From Dillenia suffruticosa (taxonomy: Eukaryota; Streptophyta; Magnoliopsida; Dilleniales; Dilleniaceae), in contig JAVTVX010000035.1 in NCBI GenBank assembly GCA_033439265.1, positions 14,968,001-15,032,000 of the forward strand: DNA of 64,000 bases, read 5' to 3'. The number at the start of each line of letters is the position of its first letter. Positions within the stretch are counted from its first letter, which is position 1. Positions 1-10,109 of the stretch are shown here, one piece after another. Both the position numbers and the translations under genes were made by a program. Below the pieces are notes generated by a model. It saw nothing but the letters and a program-made list of their open reading frames with translations, had not been told where the DNA came from and ran no database searches.

Positions 1-1450
1 TTATACAAAACCAAATTACAAGTGATAAAGCATTGTTGTAACAAGTGATAAAGCATAGTAATAACAAATTATAGGTATCAAACCCTAAAATTGCATTGTA
101 TCAAATCTTGAAATTTTATAAGTACTATTATTTTAGATAATGATATCTATTACATAATTTATTAAGAATATTATATAATATAATATTAATTAGTATTCAT
201 TTTTGCCGAAAATTTTTTCAAAATTAAAGAAAGAATCTTAATTATCAACCGCAAACCAATCGACAACTCTATATACACACGTTACTAATATTAGTACATG
301 TTACTATATATTACAATCAATTACTATTTATTACAATCTATTACTATATACTACTATATATTATAATGTTACTATGTGTTACTATATATTAAATCTATGG
401 TGTATTTTTTAATTACATTACTATATACTTAGTATTAAATAACTATCACTATTAGTATTACATACTAATATATATTATTATATATTAATATACATTACCA
501 TATTTGGTTATATCTGTTGGAGTGTCAATGTATTATTATCTATTACTATATATTACTCTTACCCGTATATTACTATTTTATTATATAATCTTGTTATAGT
601 ATATTAGTACTTTTTTATATTACAATTACTATTTTATTATAAAATACTATTATATTATTAATATATACGGCTATAAATAAGAGTAATATTTAAACAAAAT
701 ATCTTATCATCAATATTATATAAACCAATAAAATTTCAAAGAGAAAAGGAGAAATTCTTATTATTTATTCACATTATATAATTTTATATAAATTTCAAAT
801 TAAACGAATGACAACATTGATATTAATTTCAATCTCGATGTTCATTTTTATTTTAAATATAGTGTATTAATTAATTAATTAATTAAACTATTCAACACCA
901 TTCAACTCGATATAAATATATTCTATATATTTCTTTAATTTAATTTATATATAATTTCATTTAATTTGGTTCATAAACATATATTTTGAATAGATGAAGA
1001 ATTTTGAGATATGTGTTATCAGTTTTATTTAATTGTTATTTGCAATTATGCATACTAATCAGTGGTAATAAAACGGTAGCAATTAAGTCATGATAAAATC
1101 TAATTTAACAAAAATTTAATAATAAATTTTAGATGCAGTGACTTTTTTACTATTCTAAGTTCTCGACATGAAATTAAAAATTATATAAAATCAATATGCA
1201 ACAAATCTTACCGATTTAAAAATATGAAAATAAGAAACATATGAAAGAAGAAAAAGACAGTGGTAAGAATTTTAATTTAAAAAATGCGATAAGAAATGCG
1301 GAAAAAAGGCGGGTGAAGAGAAAAAAGAGCGGTACAAAATGACGCGCTTTGTTATTGGATTCTAATCCAAAAATATTATATTAAGTATGAAGCATTTCTT
1401 TCCTCAAAGCTCTTACTCTGAAAGTATCTGCTCTGCGAACCACCGTAGCT
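1..1450. other. AT-rich non-coding DNA with TTACTAT low-complexity tract
   Basis: No coding region is recognisable. From about 285 to 660 the sequence is a degenerate run of TTACTAT/TATTACAAT words, including GTTACTATGTGTTACTAT at 368-385. That word is the reverse complement of the motif repeated many times at 3830-5155, beyond the neighbouring pseudogene. A (TTAA)n run lies at 868-886. Just before the pseudogene, 1355-1370 is a short inverted repeat (TTGGATT, 2-nt spacer, AATCCAA), followed by an AT-rich TATATTAAG that could be a relic TATA region. A promoter role is inference only. Confidence 0.6.
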
Positions 1451-3215
1451 ATGGGACGAACTAAACGCCGGATGAATATTGTTACTCAGCATGAAGAATC
1501 ACAATAATCCCAACAACAAGTTTAATATGAAGAAACTCAATCTTGCGAAAATGTTACCCCGGGTATTATTTTAATTTGAGGTTTGACATTACCATAGTAT
1601 CAACTGACAACTCATATTTATTTTTTCAGTAGTTGTGAAGAAATGTAGAGGTCCAATATGCTATCAAGGTATTTGAGATTTAGAAAAAGGATAACGTATG
1701 CTGGTTGAAATAAACGAATTAAATCAACCAATAGGAATTGATGGTACAATTTTTACCAGATTTCTTGACTCTATAGTTAGAGTCCATGCCATTGCTCCAA
1801 TCAACTATAAAACTTGGCGTGATATGCCAACGAACTATAAAGATGAAATGTGGAACATTGTACAAGTCTCTATTTTTTTACTCAATGGCTAGATGGAAAA
1901 GCTTATCTATAAAATTTTATTTCAATTGAAATCAATGACCATAAAGATGATACATTTCTTTATTTCGATTGTAGTCGAAGATTACCTTCAGGTTACTCAG
2001 GGAAGAGACTAAGCAATGAGTTATTGGAAATTTGAGTGAAAATGGAAAAGTTTTAAAAATTCTCTGAAATCAAAATGGTTCGATGATTCACTAGAAATAA
2101 ATGAAAATATCAAGAGGATGGAAGATGAAAGAGTTAATGCACATCAATATAAGGAGCTTGTTACTTTTTGGTTGAGTGATAAAGGAAAGGTGCAAATACA
2201 ATCCACATCCCATTTTTTCTCTGTGCCATTCTTATACATTTTTCTATGTTCCAGGAAATTAGTAAAAGAAATTCTGATTGTTTTCCAAGTTGACTGATCC
2301 ACATTGCTTAGGATCGAAATCATTTGCAAAACTCATACATGAGCAGGTATAAATAATTCATCTCTCCTTTACTTTTAAACATTTAAATAATTCATCTCTC
2401 ATTTACTTTTAAACATTTCAAACTCTTTTGTTTTATTTTTTTTAATTATAGTTGACACAATCTAGGAGGAAACCTTCTAGAGCTGAACTTTCTATTACAA
2501 GCAGAACGCGATTAGATGGCAGTTTGGTTTCTACAAAAGTATCAGAAGTTGTGGTATGGATGATTATCCTTTTATGTGTAATTGTCACTGTTTTATTTAT
2601 GCGACTTCGACATTTTACTTTTTACTTTTTATAGGAAATGATGAAGACCGGAATGGAGTCTACAGAAGATGTGCAAATAGAAAGTTCCGGTTTGTCTTGG
2701 AAAAGTGATATTGTTTCTAAAGTTAAAGGGCCTGATTCTAGGGGAAGAATTAGATGCGTGGGAAAGGTTACAACTCCCAGCGTGCATTCAACGAAAGCTG
2801 AGAAGCAAGAAATGACTACTATGATGGAATGTTTAATGGAACAAAATCACAATCTTAGTAATTTGGTCCGCAATGTTCTTATGCATGTTGTTACATGCCG
2901 GAAGTGGACAGCAAAATGAATTGATAAACCTGATTAATGAAGCAAGACTTATTCCTGGTGTTCTAGTGTGAATGTGCGTAATCTTACTATTTTTATTTTT
3001 ATCTTTTAATAATAATCCTAATCATTTATATTATTAGATTCCTCCAATACCAGATGCTAATAGTGCACCATCATCATCAACACCTAATTCCATCCCACGG
3101 GTAATATTTTCTTTTATAACCATTCTTTATATTTTTTATAATACTACTACATGATTGTATTAACTTCACCTTTTTATTCATTTTTTTATTGACAGGAAGA
3201 AAGTTTGACGTAAAC
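1451..3215 (+). pseudogene. Ptta/En/Spm-type plant transposon protein (Transposase_24-like), decayed
   Basis: This is a broken, intron-containing gene. The ATG at 1451 begins MGRTKRRMN and a Gln-rich start, which meets a TAA at 1505. A likely intron ends in TTTTTTCAG near 1629. The next exon encodes a clear match to the conserved start of the family: VEINELNQPIGIDG, then FLDSIVRVHAIAPINYKTW, then DMPTNYKDEMWNIVQ (1704-1880). Later blocks match in order: ELVTFWLSDKGK (about 2155-2193), GSKSFAKLIHEQ (about 2310-2346), a GT-AG intron (about 2347-2451), an SRRKPSRAELSITSRTRLDG block (about 2463-2522), and a tail with QEMTTMMECLMEQNHNL. A short exon near 3039-3100 encodes IPPIPDANSAPSSSTP. Stops and frameshifts rule out a full product. 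Family members are plant En/Spm-associated or domesticated proteins. The domain call is strong and the exon limits are approximate. Confidence 0.78.
2351..2418 (+). repeat. 34-bp tandem duplication inside a pseudogene intron
   Basis: Two near-identical 34-bp units (2351-2384 and 2385-2418), differing at one or two positions, begin AAATAATTCATCTCTC. They lie just after the GT of an inferred intron in the Ptta/En/Spm pseudogene. Confidence 0.85.
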
Positions 3216-3654
3216 TTGTTGCTCACTGCTTTGCTTAGTTTTGGAAATATGGTGGGATTGTGATCTCCAAATTGTAACGGTAATATTTTTTGTGATGGAA
3301 TAAACGTTTTTTGTTTCATTTTGGCTTTCACCAAGAGATATTTTTTATTTCATTTTTGTTTCACCCTCTTACTATTAGTACAAGACAGACATGTTATTGT
3401 GGAACAGGAATCTTTCTTTCCTCTTCGTCTTATATCTATTACTCAATGTAATGTACTGCTCAATCTTGGTATGTTAATATAATTTTGTTTAAATTTATAA
3501 TATTTTTGTAATTCTTTTATACACACTTAAATCATGTGGTGGAGATGACTAATTTTATATCATTACATTATTTAATTTGATAATAATCAAAGTGTATTTA
3601 TTTTAATAATAATATTTTTAAAATAAAAAATAATGAAGTAATCGTTATGGTATT

Positions 3655-3800
3655 TTCTTACGCCCGGCATGCATGCACGGACCCCTGTGAGGCATATGCT
3701 TACACCCATCCATCATGCGAGGGCCCCTATAAGGCATATGCTTGCGCCTTTCTTGCACCCACAGGCGTATGCTTGCGCCCTTCTTGCGCCCATCCATGAA
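3655..3800. repeat. Short GC-rich repeat island
   Basis: This GC-rich patch stands out in AT-rich DNA. It has three degenerate units built on GGCATATGCTTGCGCC and related words, separated by CCATCCATCATGCG-like spacers. It begins with GCATGCATGCACGG, a word also found at the start of the GC-rich block of the CACTA element at 49902. Open frames here are by-products of the repeat and are not called as genes. Confidence 0.6.
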
Positions 3801-3829
3801 GTAATTCCAGTAACCCATAGTAACGCATA

Positions 3830-5155
3830 GTAAGACACGGTAAGCGACAGTAACCAACAATGAAAGTAATAATATTTTATAACATATGGTAACTGATGAT
3901 AGATCAATAACATTTCCCAACTCAATCGTAACCGACAATTAAAGTAGCAACATCTAATAACACATAGTAAACGATATTAAAATCAGTAACTTATCTTAAC
4001 CATAGCCGCCGTAGTAACACATAGTAACACATAGTATGGTAACACAAAGTAACACATAGTAACTGTATTTTGTCACTCAATGCTAACTACGTTTAGTAAC
4101 ACTTTTCATTCGTCAATATTTGGCACCATTTTGTAACTCAATAGTAACTGATCATAAAAAACTAATTTTACTAACACTTTTCTATCGTCAATATTTTAAA
4201 ACATTTTGTAATTTAATAACAACCGACTTTAAAATTAAAAATTTTACTAACACTATTCTACCGTCAACAACCATTTTGTAACTCAGTGGTAATCGATGAT
4301 GAAGTAGTAAGATCTCCTAACACATGATAAGTGACTATAAAACCACCAATTTGACTGACACTTTTTTACCATAGACATTATGTACAATTTCATTACTGAA
4401 TGATAACCGTCAATATTTAGTACAATTTTGTAACTCATTGGTAAGTGTCAATATTTTCTAACATTTTCTATCTCAATAGCAATCGATACAAATGCTAGTA
4501 ACATATGGTAACACATAGTAACTGACCATAAAACCACAAATTTTACTAACATTTTGCACCGTCAACATTTTGTATCATGTGATAACACATAGTGACTATA
4601 ACACAGGGTAACATATGGTAACACATAGTAACTGACGGTGAAGTCACTAATTCTACTAATATTTTCTAATATCAATATGTTGTGACATTTTGTCACTCAA
4701 TAATAACCGTTAATTTTATAACGTCTCGTAATACTTTTCTGTTGTCCACATATTACACAATTTTGTAACTAAATAGTAACCGATCATACAACACTAATTT
4801 TACTAACACTCTTCTACTGTCAACATTTTGTAACTCAATGGTAACTGATGATGGAGTAGTAACATCTCCTAACGCATGATAAGTGACTATACAAACCACT
4901 AATTTCACTAACACTTTCCTACCGTTGACAATTTGTATAATTTTGTAACTCAATAGTAACTGTCAATATTTGGTACAATTTTCTAACTCATTTCTAACCA
5001 TTAACATTTTCTAATATTTTCTATCTCAATCGCAATCGAAAATAAAGGTAGTAACATATGGTAACACATGGTAACCATCACAAGTTTTACAATCTGATAA
5101 CACATGGTAACTGACGATACATCACTAGTTTTACCAACTCTATCCTTCCGTCAGT
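3830..5155. repeat. Degenerate TAACACATAGTAAC repeat field
   Basis: About 1.3 kb is made of diverged repeats of TAGTAACACATAGTAAC, ACTAATTTTACTAACACTTTT, and GTCAACATTTTGTAACTCAA with GGTAACTGACGAT, recurring about every 100-200 bases. No coding frame is supported. The core word is the inverse of the one at 368-385, so the Ptta/En/Spm pseudogene is flanked by inverted copies of the same motif. The field could be a subterminal array of a decayed DNA transposon, or an unrelated minisatellite. Confidence 0.7.
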
Positions 5156-5180
5156 CTACATATATGACATACTCCAACAG

Positions 5181-6279
5181 TAGCCCATAGCGTCATGATA
5201 TATCTATCCCAACTGGTGTATACCCAACTGAATATGTTTCCATTGGAGAAAGTATTGCTGACGGACTTGATGAGTTATGCAGATGGTTTTTGACCATCAC
5301 CTCAATACTCTAATTTTGTAGTCTCGTATTGATATTGAAGAAACTTTGGTGGACATCAAGAAATTAGAAAATTGTAATATATATATATTTATGTTTTAGT
5401 TTGGCTTGTTGATTTAAAGTAAACAAATACATAATAATGGTTTTTTTTTTTTGTTATCACAACTGGCCATAGAATCGGCTCTTGAAATCTAAGGTTGTAT
5501 TTTTCATCTTTAGCCTTTGTGGTTCAAAGTAATTTAATTTGAGTCTATTCATTACTTAGGTTGCTTTTAGTTCAAACTTGAATAGTTCAAAACTCATAAT
5601 ACATTACTGGTGTAGATTTGTTTTGAATCTTTTGGTTGGACTTTCCTTGTTTGATTTGGATATGAAAGTTTGGCTCATAAAAGATGGTTTGAATTTGTTA
5701 CATATTTAAATGACTAGAATGATTCCGACGTCTAAATTTGATTTGTATTAAAATGATTTCATGGCCTGTATTAAAATGTTGTCTAAAGGTTATTTCAACT
5801 GTGAATTTGATATTTGGAGATGCCAAGTTGTCTCCTTGTCCTCATTTTAATTTTAATAATATTATTTTGTTTGATGAATGGTGGGAAAAACTTTGCACGG
5901 AATAGAAGAATGTGGCAACTTGGCAGGTTCTTTTTTGATGAATGAACATGTTTTTCCTTTTTTTTTTATGAATGATAATTGCTCTTTGAAAGAAATGGTC
6001 GGCATAGATGTATTACGGTCACTTTCTGCCACGCAATTTTCCTCGTCTTCCCATAGATGAGCAAAGGTTGCTCTTTTGTTGAACTAAATGGTGTTAGTGA
6101 ACTTTTGGTCGCAAATTGTTACTAGAATTAATAATATTTTGCAACACCTGTTATTACCATCATAAAATGGGTTCGTTAACATCAGTATATTTACCTAAGT
6201 TGGTATCAATGCGGTACAAATTTAAACTTTAGTAATCCATTCTGATAGCGTTTATCATTTCATTGTCTACCAAATTAAT
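5181..6279. other. Unassigned non-coding DNA
   Basis: No protein, RNA gene or element end can be supported here. The stretch is AT-rich with a T run at about 5440-5452 and short open frames only (for example 5878-6060) that match nothing recognised. It is the left flank of the copia element. Confidence 0.5.
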
Positions 6280-6284
6280 TTTTT

Positions 6285-6852
6285 TGTTGAAAATAAGAAA
6301 AAAAATGATAAATATAATTTCTCTCAAGAAGACTCGGCTATGGCTGAGAGACTTAATGAGAGAGTGAGTTTAAGCCTTAATAGGTGCTCAGTGGATGATC
6401 TCTCGACTGTGGCCAAGAGACTTAACCGAGAGAATCAGTCTAAGCCTCAACAAGTACTCGGTGGATATCGAGAGACTCTGACCAAAAGCTTATAGAAGGA
6501 AGCTTAAATAGCTAAGATAAATTAGCCGTTGTATTCTCAATCAATCCAACAATAGAAAATCTAGCCATTGGACTCAATCCAACGGCTAGTTCAGGGAGCG
6601 TATTAAATGCTCTTATAAATATGCTCTCAACTCATAACTAAAATGTAAGTCCAACAGCTAGTCTAGGGAACGTATTAAATGCTCTTATAAATATGCTCTC
6701 AACCCATAACTAAAATGTAAGCAATAAGAGATAATCCTCTCTCTTGCAAACATAGTCTCCCTTTCTCTATGTAAATTCTCAAGAAAACATCTTCTTTCCT
6801 GTAAAGCATTCTTCTTTAATCAATAAAAGTATATTTTTCTCTTCTGATATCA
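6285..6852 (+). repeat. Copia 5' LTR
   Basis: It starts TGTTGAAAATAAG and ends ..GATATCA shortly before the primer-binding site. It shares its whole body with 26097-26612. A TATAAATATGCTCT core-promoter-like sequence occurs in it. Unlike the 3' LTR, it carries two copies of a 72-bp segment (6578-6649 and 6650-6721), which explains most of its extra length. Confidence 0.88.
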
Positions 6853-6862
6853 TAAATTCAAC

Positions 6863-7489
6863 ATGGTATTAGAGCAAACCTTAATCACAACCTCTACACA
6901 TGATTCTTTCCAAATCCATCCTTTCTCGTCCAAACACCTGAATTCAACAAACTACTATCAATGGGCACAAGGAGTAAGAAGGTCTCTCAATCTAAGAGAC
7001 CCCTTGGAGTATATCACTGAAGAGCCCATGGAGGAATCAAACCTGAAGTATAAGGAATGGAAGAAAAGGGATGACCAAGAGTTTGTCCTCCTCTCCAATT
7101 TAATGGACTACAATCACCAAGTGCTGGTCACAAGCACACCCATGACCAAAGCTCTATGGGATCAAATGTTTGGTATCCATAGGCAAAAGTCAAACTTAGG
7201 AAGAATCAATAAGATTAAGAGAATGATTGGAAATCTCAAAAGGGAGGGAAAATCCCTCACACAACTATTTGGAAAACACGGAGATTTATGGAATGAACTC
7301 CAAATCTTGAGACCTCCAACGACAAACCCAAAAATCCTCCAGCAAAGAGAAAATGAAGACATGATGTTCAGCCTCCTCATCTCACTTAGAGAACAATACC
7401 CCAATGCACATCAAGAAATTTTGAGGATGAAGGAGTTTCTTTTGTTCCAAGAAGTCCAATACATGATCAGTGAGTTGGTGCAAGCATGA
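6863..7489 (+). pseudogene. Copia gag (UBN2-type), 208-codon open fragment
   Basis: This open frame has the usual copia gag order. An N-terminal LNSTNYYQWAQGVRRSL block is followed by the ALWDQMFGIHRQKSNLGRI region, a long helical stretch with MIGNLKREGKSLTQLF, and a QRENEDMMFSLLISLREQYP segment. The frame stops at 7487-7489, just before the part that should hold the CCHC zinc knuckle. Downstream residues such as KKPGHKKK survive only in other frames. The true start is unclear because the first ATG lies over the primer-binding site. The product would be a nucleocapsid precursor, and the element cannot make the full polyprotein. Confidence 0.85.
6864..6876 (+). other. Copia primer-binding site
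   Basis: TGGTATTAGAGCA is one base from the usual plant copia site TGGTATCAGAGC, which is complementary to the 3' end of initiator methionine tRNA. It lies 11 nt after the LTR end and overlaps the first ATG of the gag frame (6863). Confidence 0.88.
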
Positions 7490-8987
7490 GGATTGAGGAG
7501 GCTGTACAATCTCATTTTCAAGTACATGGCTTTGAAGCTGCTGGAGGAGAATAAAAGGCCAACTTTGTATCCCAACCAACTAGAAAAACAGTGAGTACAC
7601 ATTGAAAAAAACCAGGACATAAAAGAAAAAAGTCCTGGTTTTTATACCCTCATTTGCGGTAAAAAAGGAGTCAAGGAAATCCTATCAATTCTAACACCTC
7701 TAATGCTGTCCAAGCTGCATCTCTTGAGTCAACCATTAAAGAAGTGTTGACAAGGGTACTCCTCAAACAAGGACTCAATCCTAGTACTTGCTTTTACTTG
7801 TCTCAAGAATTAAAGATTGGTTATTAGACTCAGGATGTGATCATCACATGATTAGGGATAAAACAAATTTCTATGCTTACAACCTCTCCCTAACCATAGG
7901 ATAATTAAATTAGCTAATGGACATAATTTGGATGCCAAAAACTTGGGGAAGTGAAAATTTTTGAAAAAACTACAAAGATTTTATATATTCCTGAGTTCTC
8001 ATCTAACCTTATATTTGTTAGCCAAATGACCAAAGACCACAATTGCAAGGTTTTATTCAATTCTATAACCGTTGTTTCAAAATCTCAAAACGAACCAAGT
8101 CATTAGTAAGGATCTAAGAGGAACAACTTGTACTATATAGATGAAGATAACTGCACATTTGTGACATACTAAGAAGAAAACAATTTTTCATGGTATGCTA
8201 GATTAGGTCACCCATGTAAACAAGCTTTCCAATACCAATTTCTAACAAAAATTGTAAAAATAGGCATTGTGAAGTTTGCATTTTTGAAAAAGAACACTGC
8301 GTGTACTATCGAATCTCAAAGACATTGTATAAAAATGTTTTTACCTTGTGCACTCAGATATTTGGACTTTACCTATAGTATCTAGAGGGGGATTCAAATA
8401 TTTCATAACTTTTATAGATCACAAAACTAGATACATTTGGGTCTATATGCTTATTACTACGGCACAAACATTTGAGGCATTTAAGACCTTCCTAACATTT
8501 GTGACTAAGCAATATAATGCTAATCTAAAAGTGTTTAGGACGGATAACAGGGGAGAATATATGAGCAATGACTTTACTAACTTCTTATAAGAAAAAGGGA
8601 TAATTCATCAAACATCGTGTCCCTATATCCCTCAACAAAAATGGATAGCTGAAAGAAAGAATTGGCATCTCCTAGAAATAGCTAGAACCTTGATGTTTCA
8701 TGCTAATATACCTAAGAGTTTTTGGAGTGATGATATTAGTACTGCAGCACACTTGATCAACCGCTTGCCTGTAAGAATTCTTCAAGGGAAATCACCTTTA
8801 GAAGCACTCACTAAAACTAAACCAGATATAAGCCATTTGAAAGTATTTGGTTGTACCTGTTATGTTCACACCCTAAGACAAGTAAGAGTCAAACCAGATA
8901 AAAAGGGCAAGCGGTGTATTTTCCTAGGTTATACACATCATCAAAAGGGTTACATATGTTTTGATCAAGAAACTAACAAACTATAAG
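7490..8987 (+). pseudogene. Copia protease and integrase, degenerate
   Basis: A frame with stops shows the aspartic protease motif WLLDSGCDHHMI (the D-S-G codons at 7827-7835), followed by a decayed GAG-pre-integrase linker. The integrase core is clear at 8348-8590: HSDIWTLP, then FITFIDHKTRYIWVYML, then FRTDNRGEYMSNDF. After an in-frame TAA come SCPYIPQQKWIAERKN and the 8690-8986 frame, with SFWSDDISTAAHLINRLP and FGCTCYVHTLRQVRVKPDKK. The frame is cut at ETNKL by the RTE insertion and resumes at 21750 as NKLYRSKNVIFI. Confidence 0.9.
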
Positions 8988-10109
8988 CAACAACAATAAC
9001 AACAACTAGGGCCTTTTATCCCAAATTTGGAGTCGGCTATTCGAGAAACAAATATTCAAAAGATGAAAAAGAAAACTTAAAGATATAAAATTATTGACTT
9101 AATTTATATAGATTCTCCTACGCCATTCATTCTTATTTAAAACCATTTTCTTAACTAAACTTATAACTATTATATCTTTACGTATAGCTCGTATTTAAGT
9201 TTTCAATGATTTACATTTATATTTTACTAAATTTCCTATTTTTAAGTTTTTGGTCATCCTAATCGGCGCGTATTTGGGTTTTCGTTGCACATGGCCAAAC
9301 CATCTCAGGTGGTATTATCGTATTTTATCCATAATTGAACTAACTCTCAACTTTTTACGTATTACTTCGTTTCTAATTCTATTTTTTTTAGTTTTGCTAT
9401 ACATCCAACTAAACATTTTTATTTCAGGTATAACCATTCTATACTCTTGTTGTTGCTTAATGGCCCAACAATCAGTGTCATACGATAGTGTTGGTCTTAC
9501 TGCGCTTTTATAGAATTTTTCCTTTAAATGTAGTGGTATTGTGTGATCGCAAAGAACTCCGGAAGCCCTTCTCTATTTTATCCAACCTACTTGAAGCCTA
9601 CTGTTCACATTCGCATCTATATTGCCATCGTTCTGAATGATGGAATCAAGATATTTAAAATGTTTACTCTATGGTATGTTTGTTCCTTCTAACCTAATTG
9701 TTTTTTCACTATATTGATAATTGCTACTAAACTATCTCATAAATTCAGTTTTGGACTTGCTCAATTTAAATTCCCTAAATTCCAATGTGACCCTCCATAT
9801 CTCTAATCTAGCACTAATACTTTCTATAGTTTGATCAACCAACACTATATCATTTGCAAAAATAATATATCATGGTATTTCATTTTAAATACTTTTTATT
9901 ATTTCATCTATCACTATTGTAAAAATGATGTATCTTAAAGCTGAACCTTGATGGAGTCCAATATTGATAGGGAAGCTATCACTCAGACTCTTATAAGTTG
10001 TTACAATGGTCACAGAGCTCTCATACATATCTCTAATAAAATTAATATATTTCAAGAAAATTTCATTTTTTATTAACGCCCACCACAATACGTTTCTATG
10101 AACTCTATC
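8988..10109 (-). pseudogene. RTE reverse transcriptase core and C-terminus
   Basis: The minus strand from 10109 encodes DRVHRNVLWWALIK, then KYINFIRDMYESSVTIV, and INIGLHQGSALRYIIF. This is the canonical RTE RT order. Around 9876-9844 the catalytic FADD box reads F-A-N-D-I-V-L-V-D, so one catalytic aspartate codon (9852-9854) has become asparagine. Further on are NDGNIDANVNSRLQVGWIKW and a C-terminal segment ending in the RTE 3' untranslated end. This part is not translated as one frame. Confidence 0.88.

Noticed and set aside
514-5180. Possible terminal inverted repeats CTGTTGGAGT (514) and ACTCCAACAG (5171) around the Ptta/En/Spm pseudogene
   Set aside because: The repeated TTACTAT field continues outside 514, no target duplication flanks the pair, and a 10-bp match can arise by chance.
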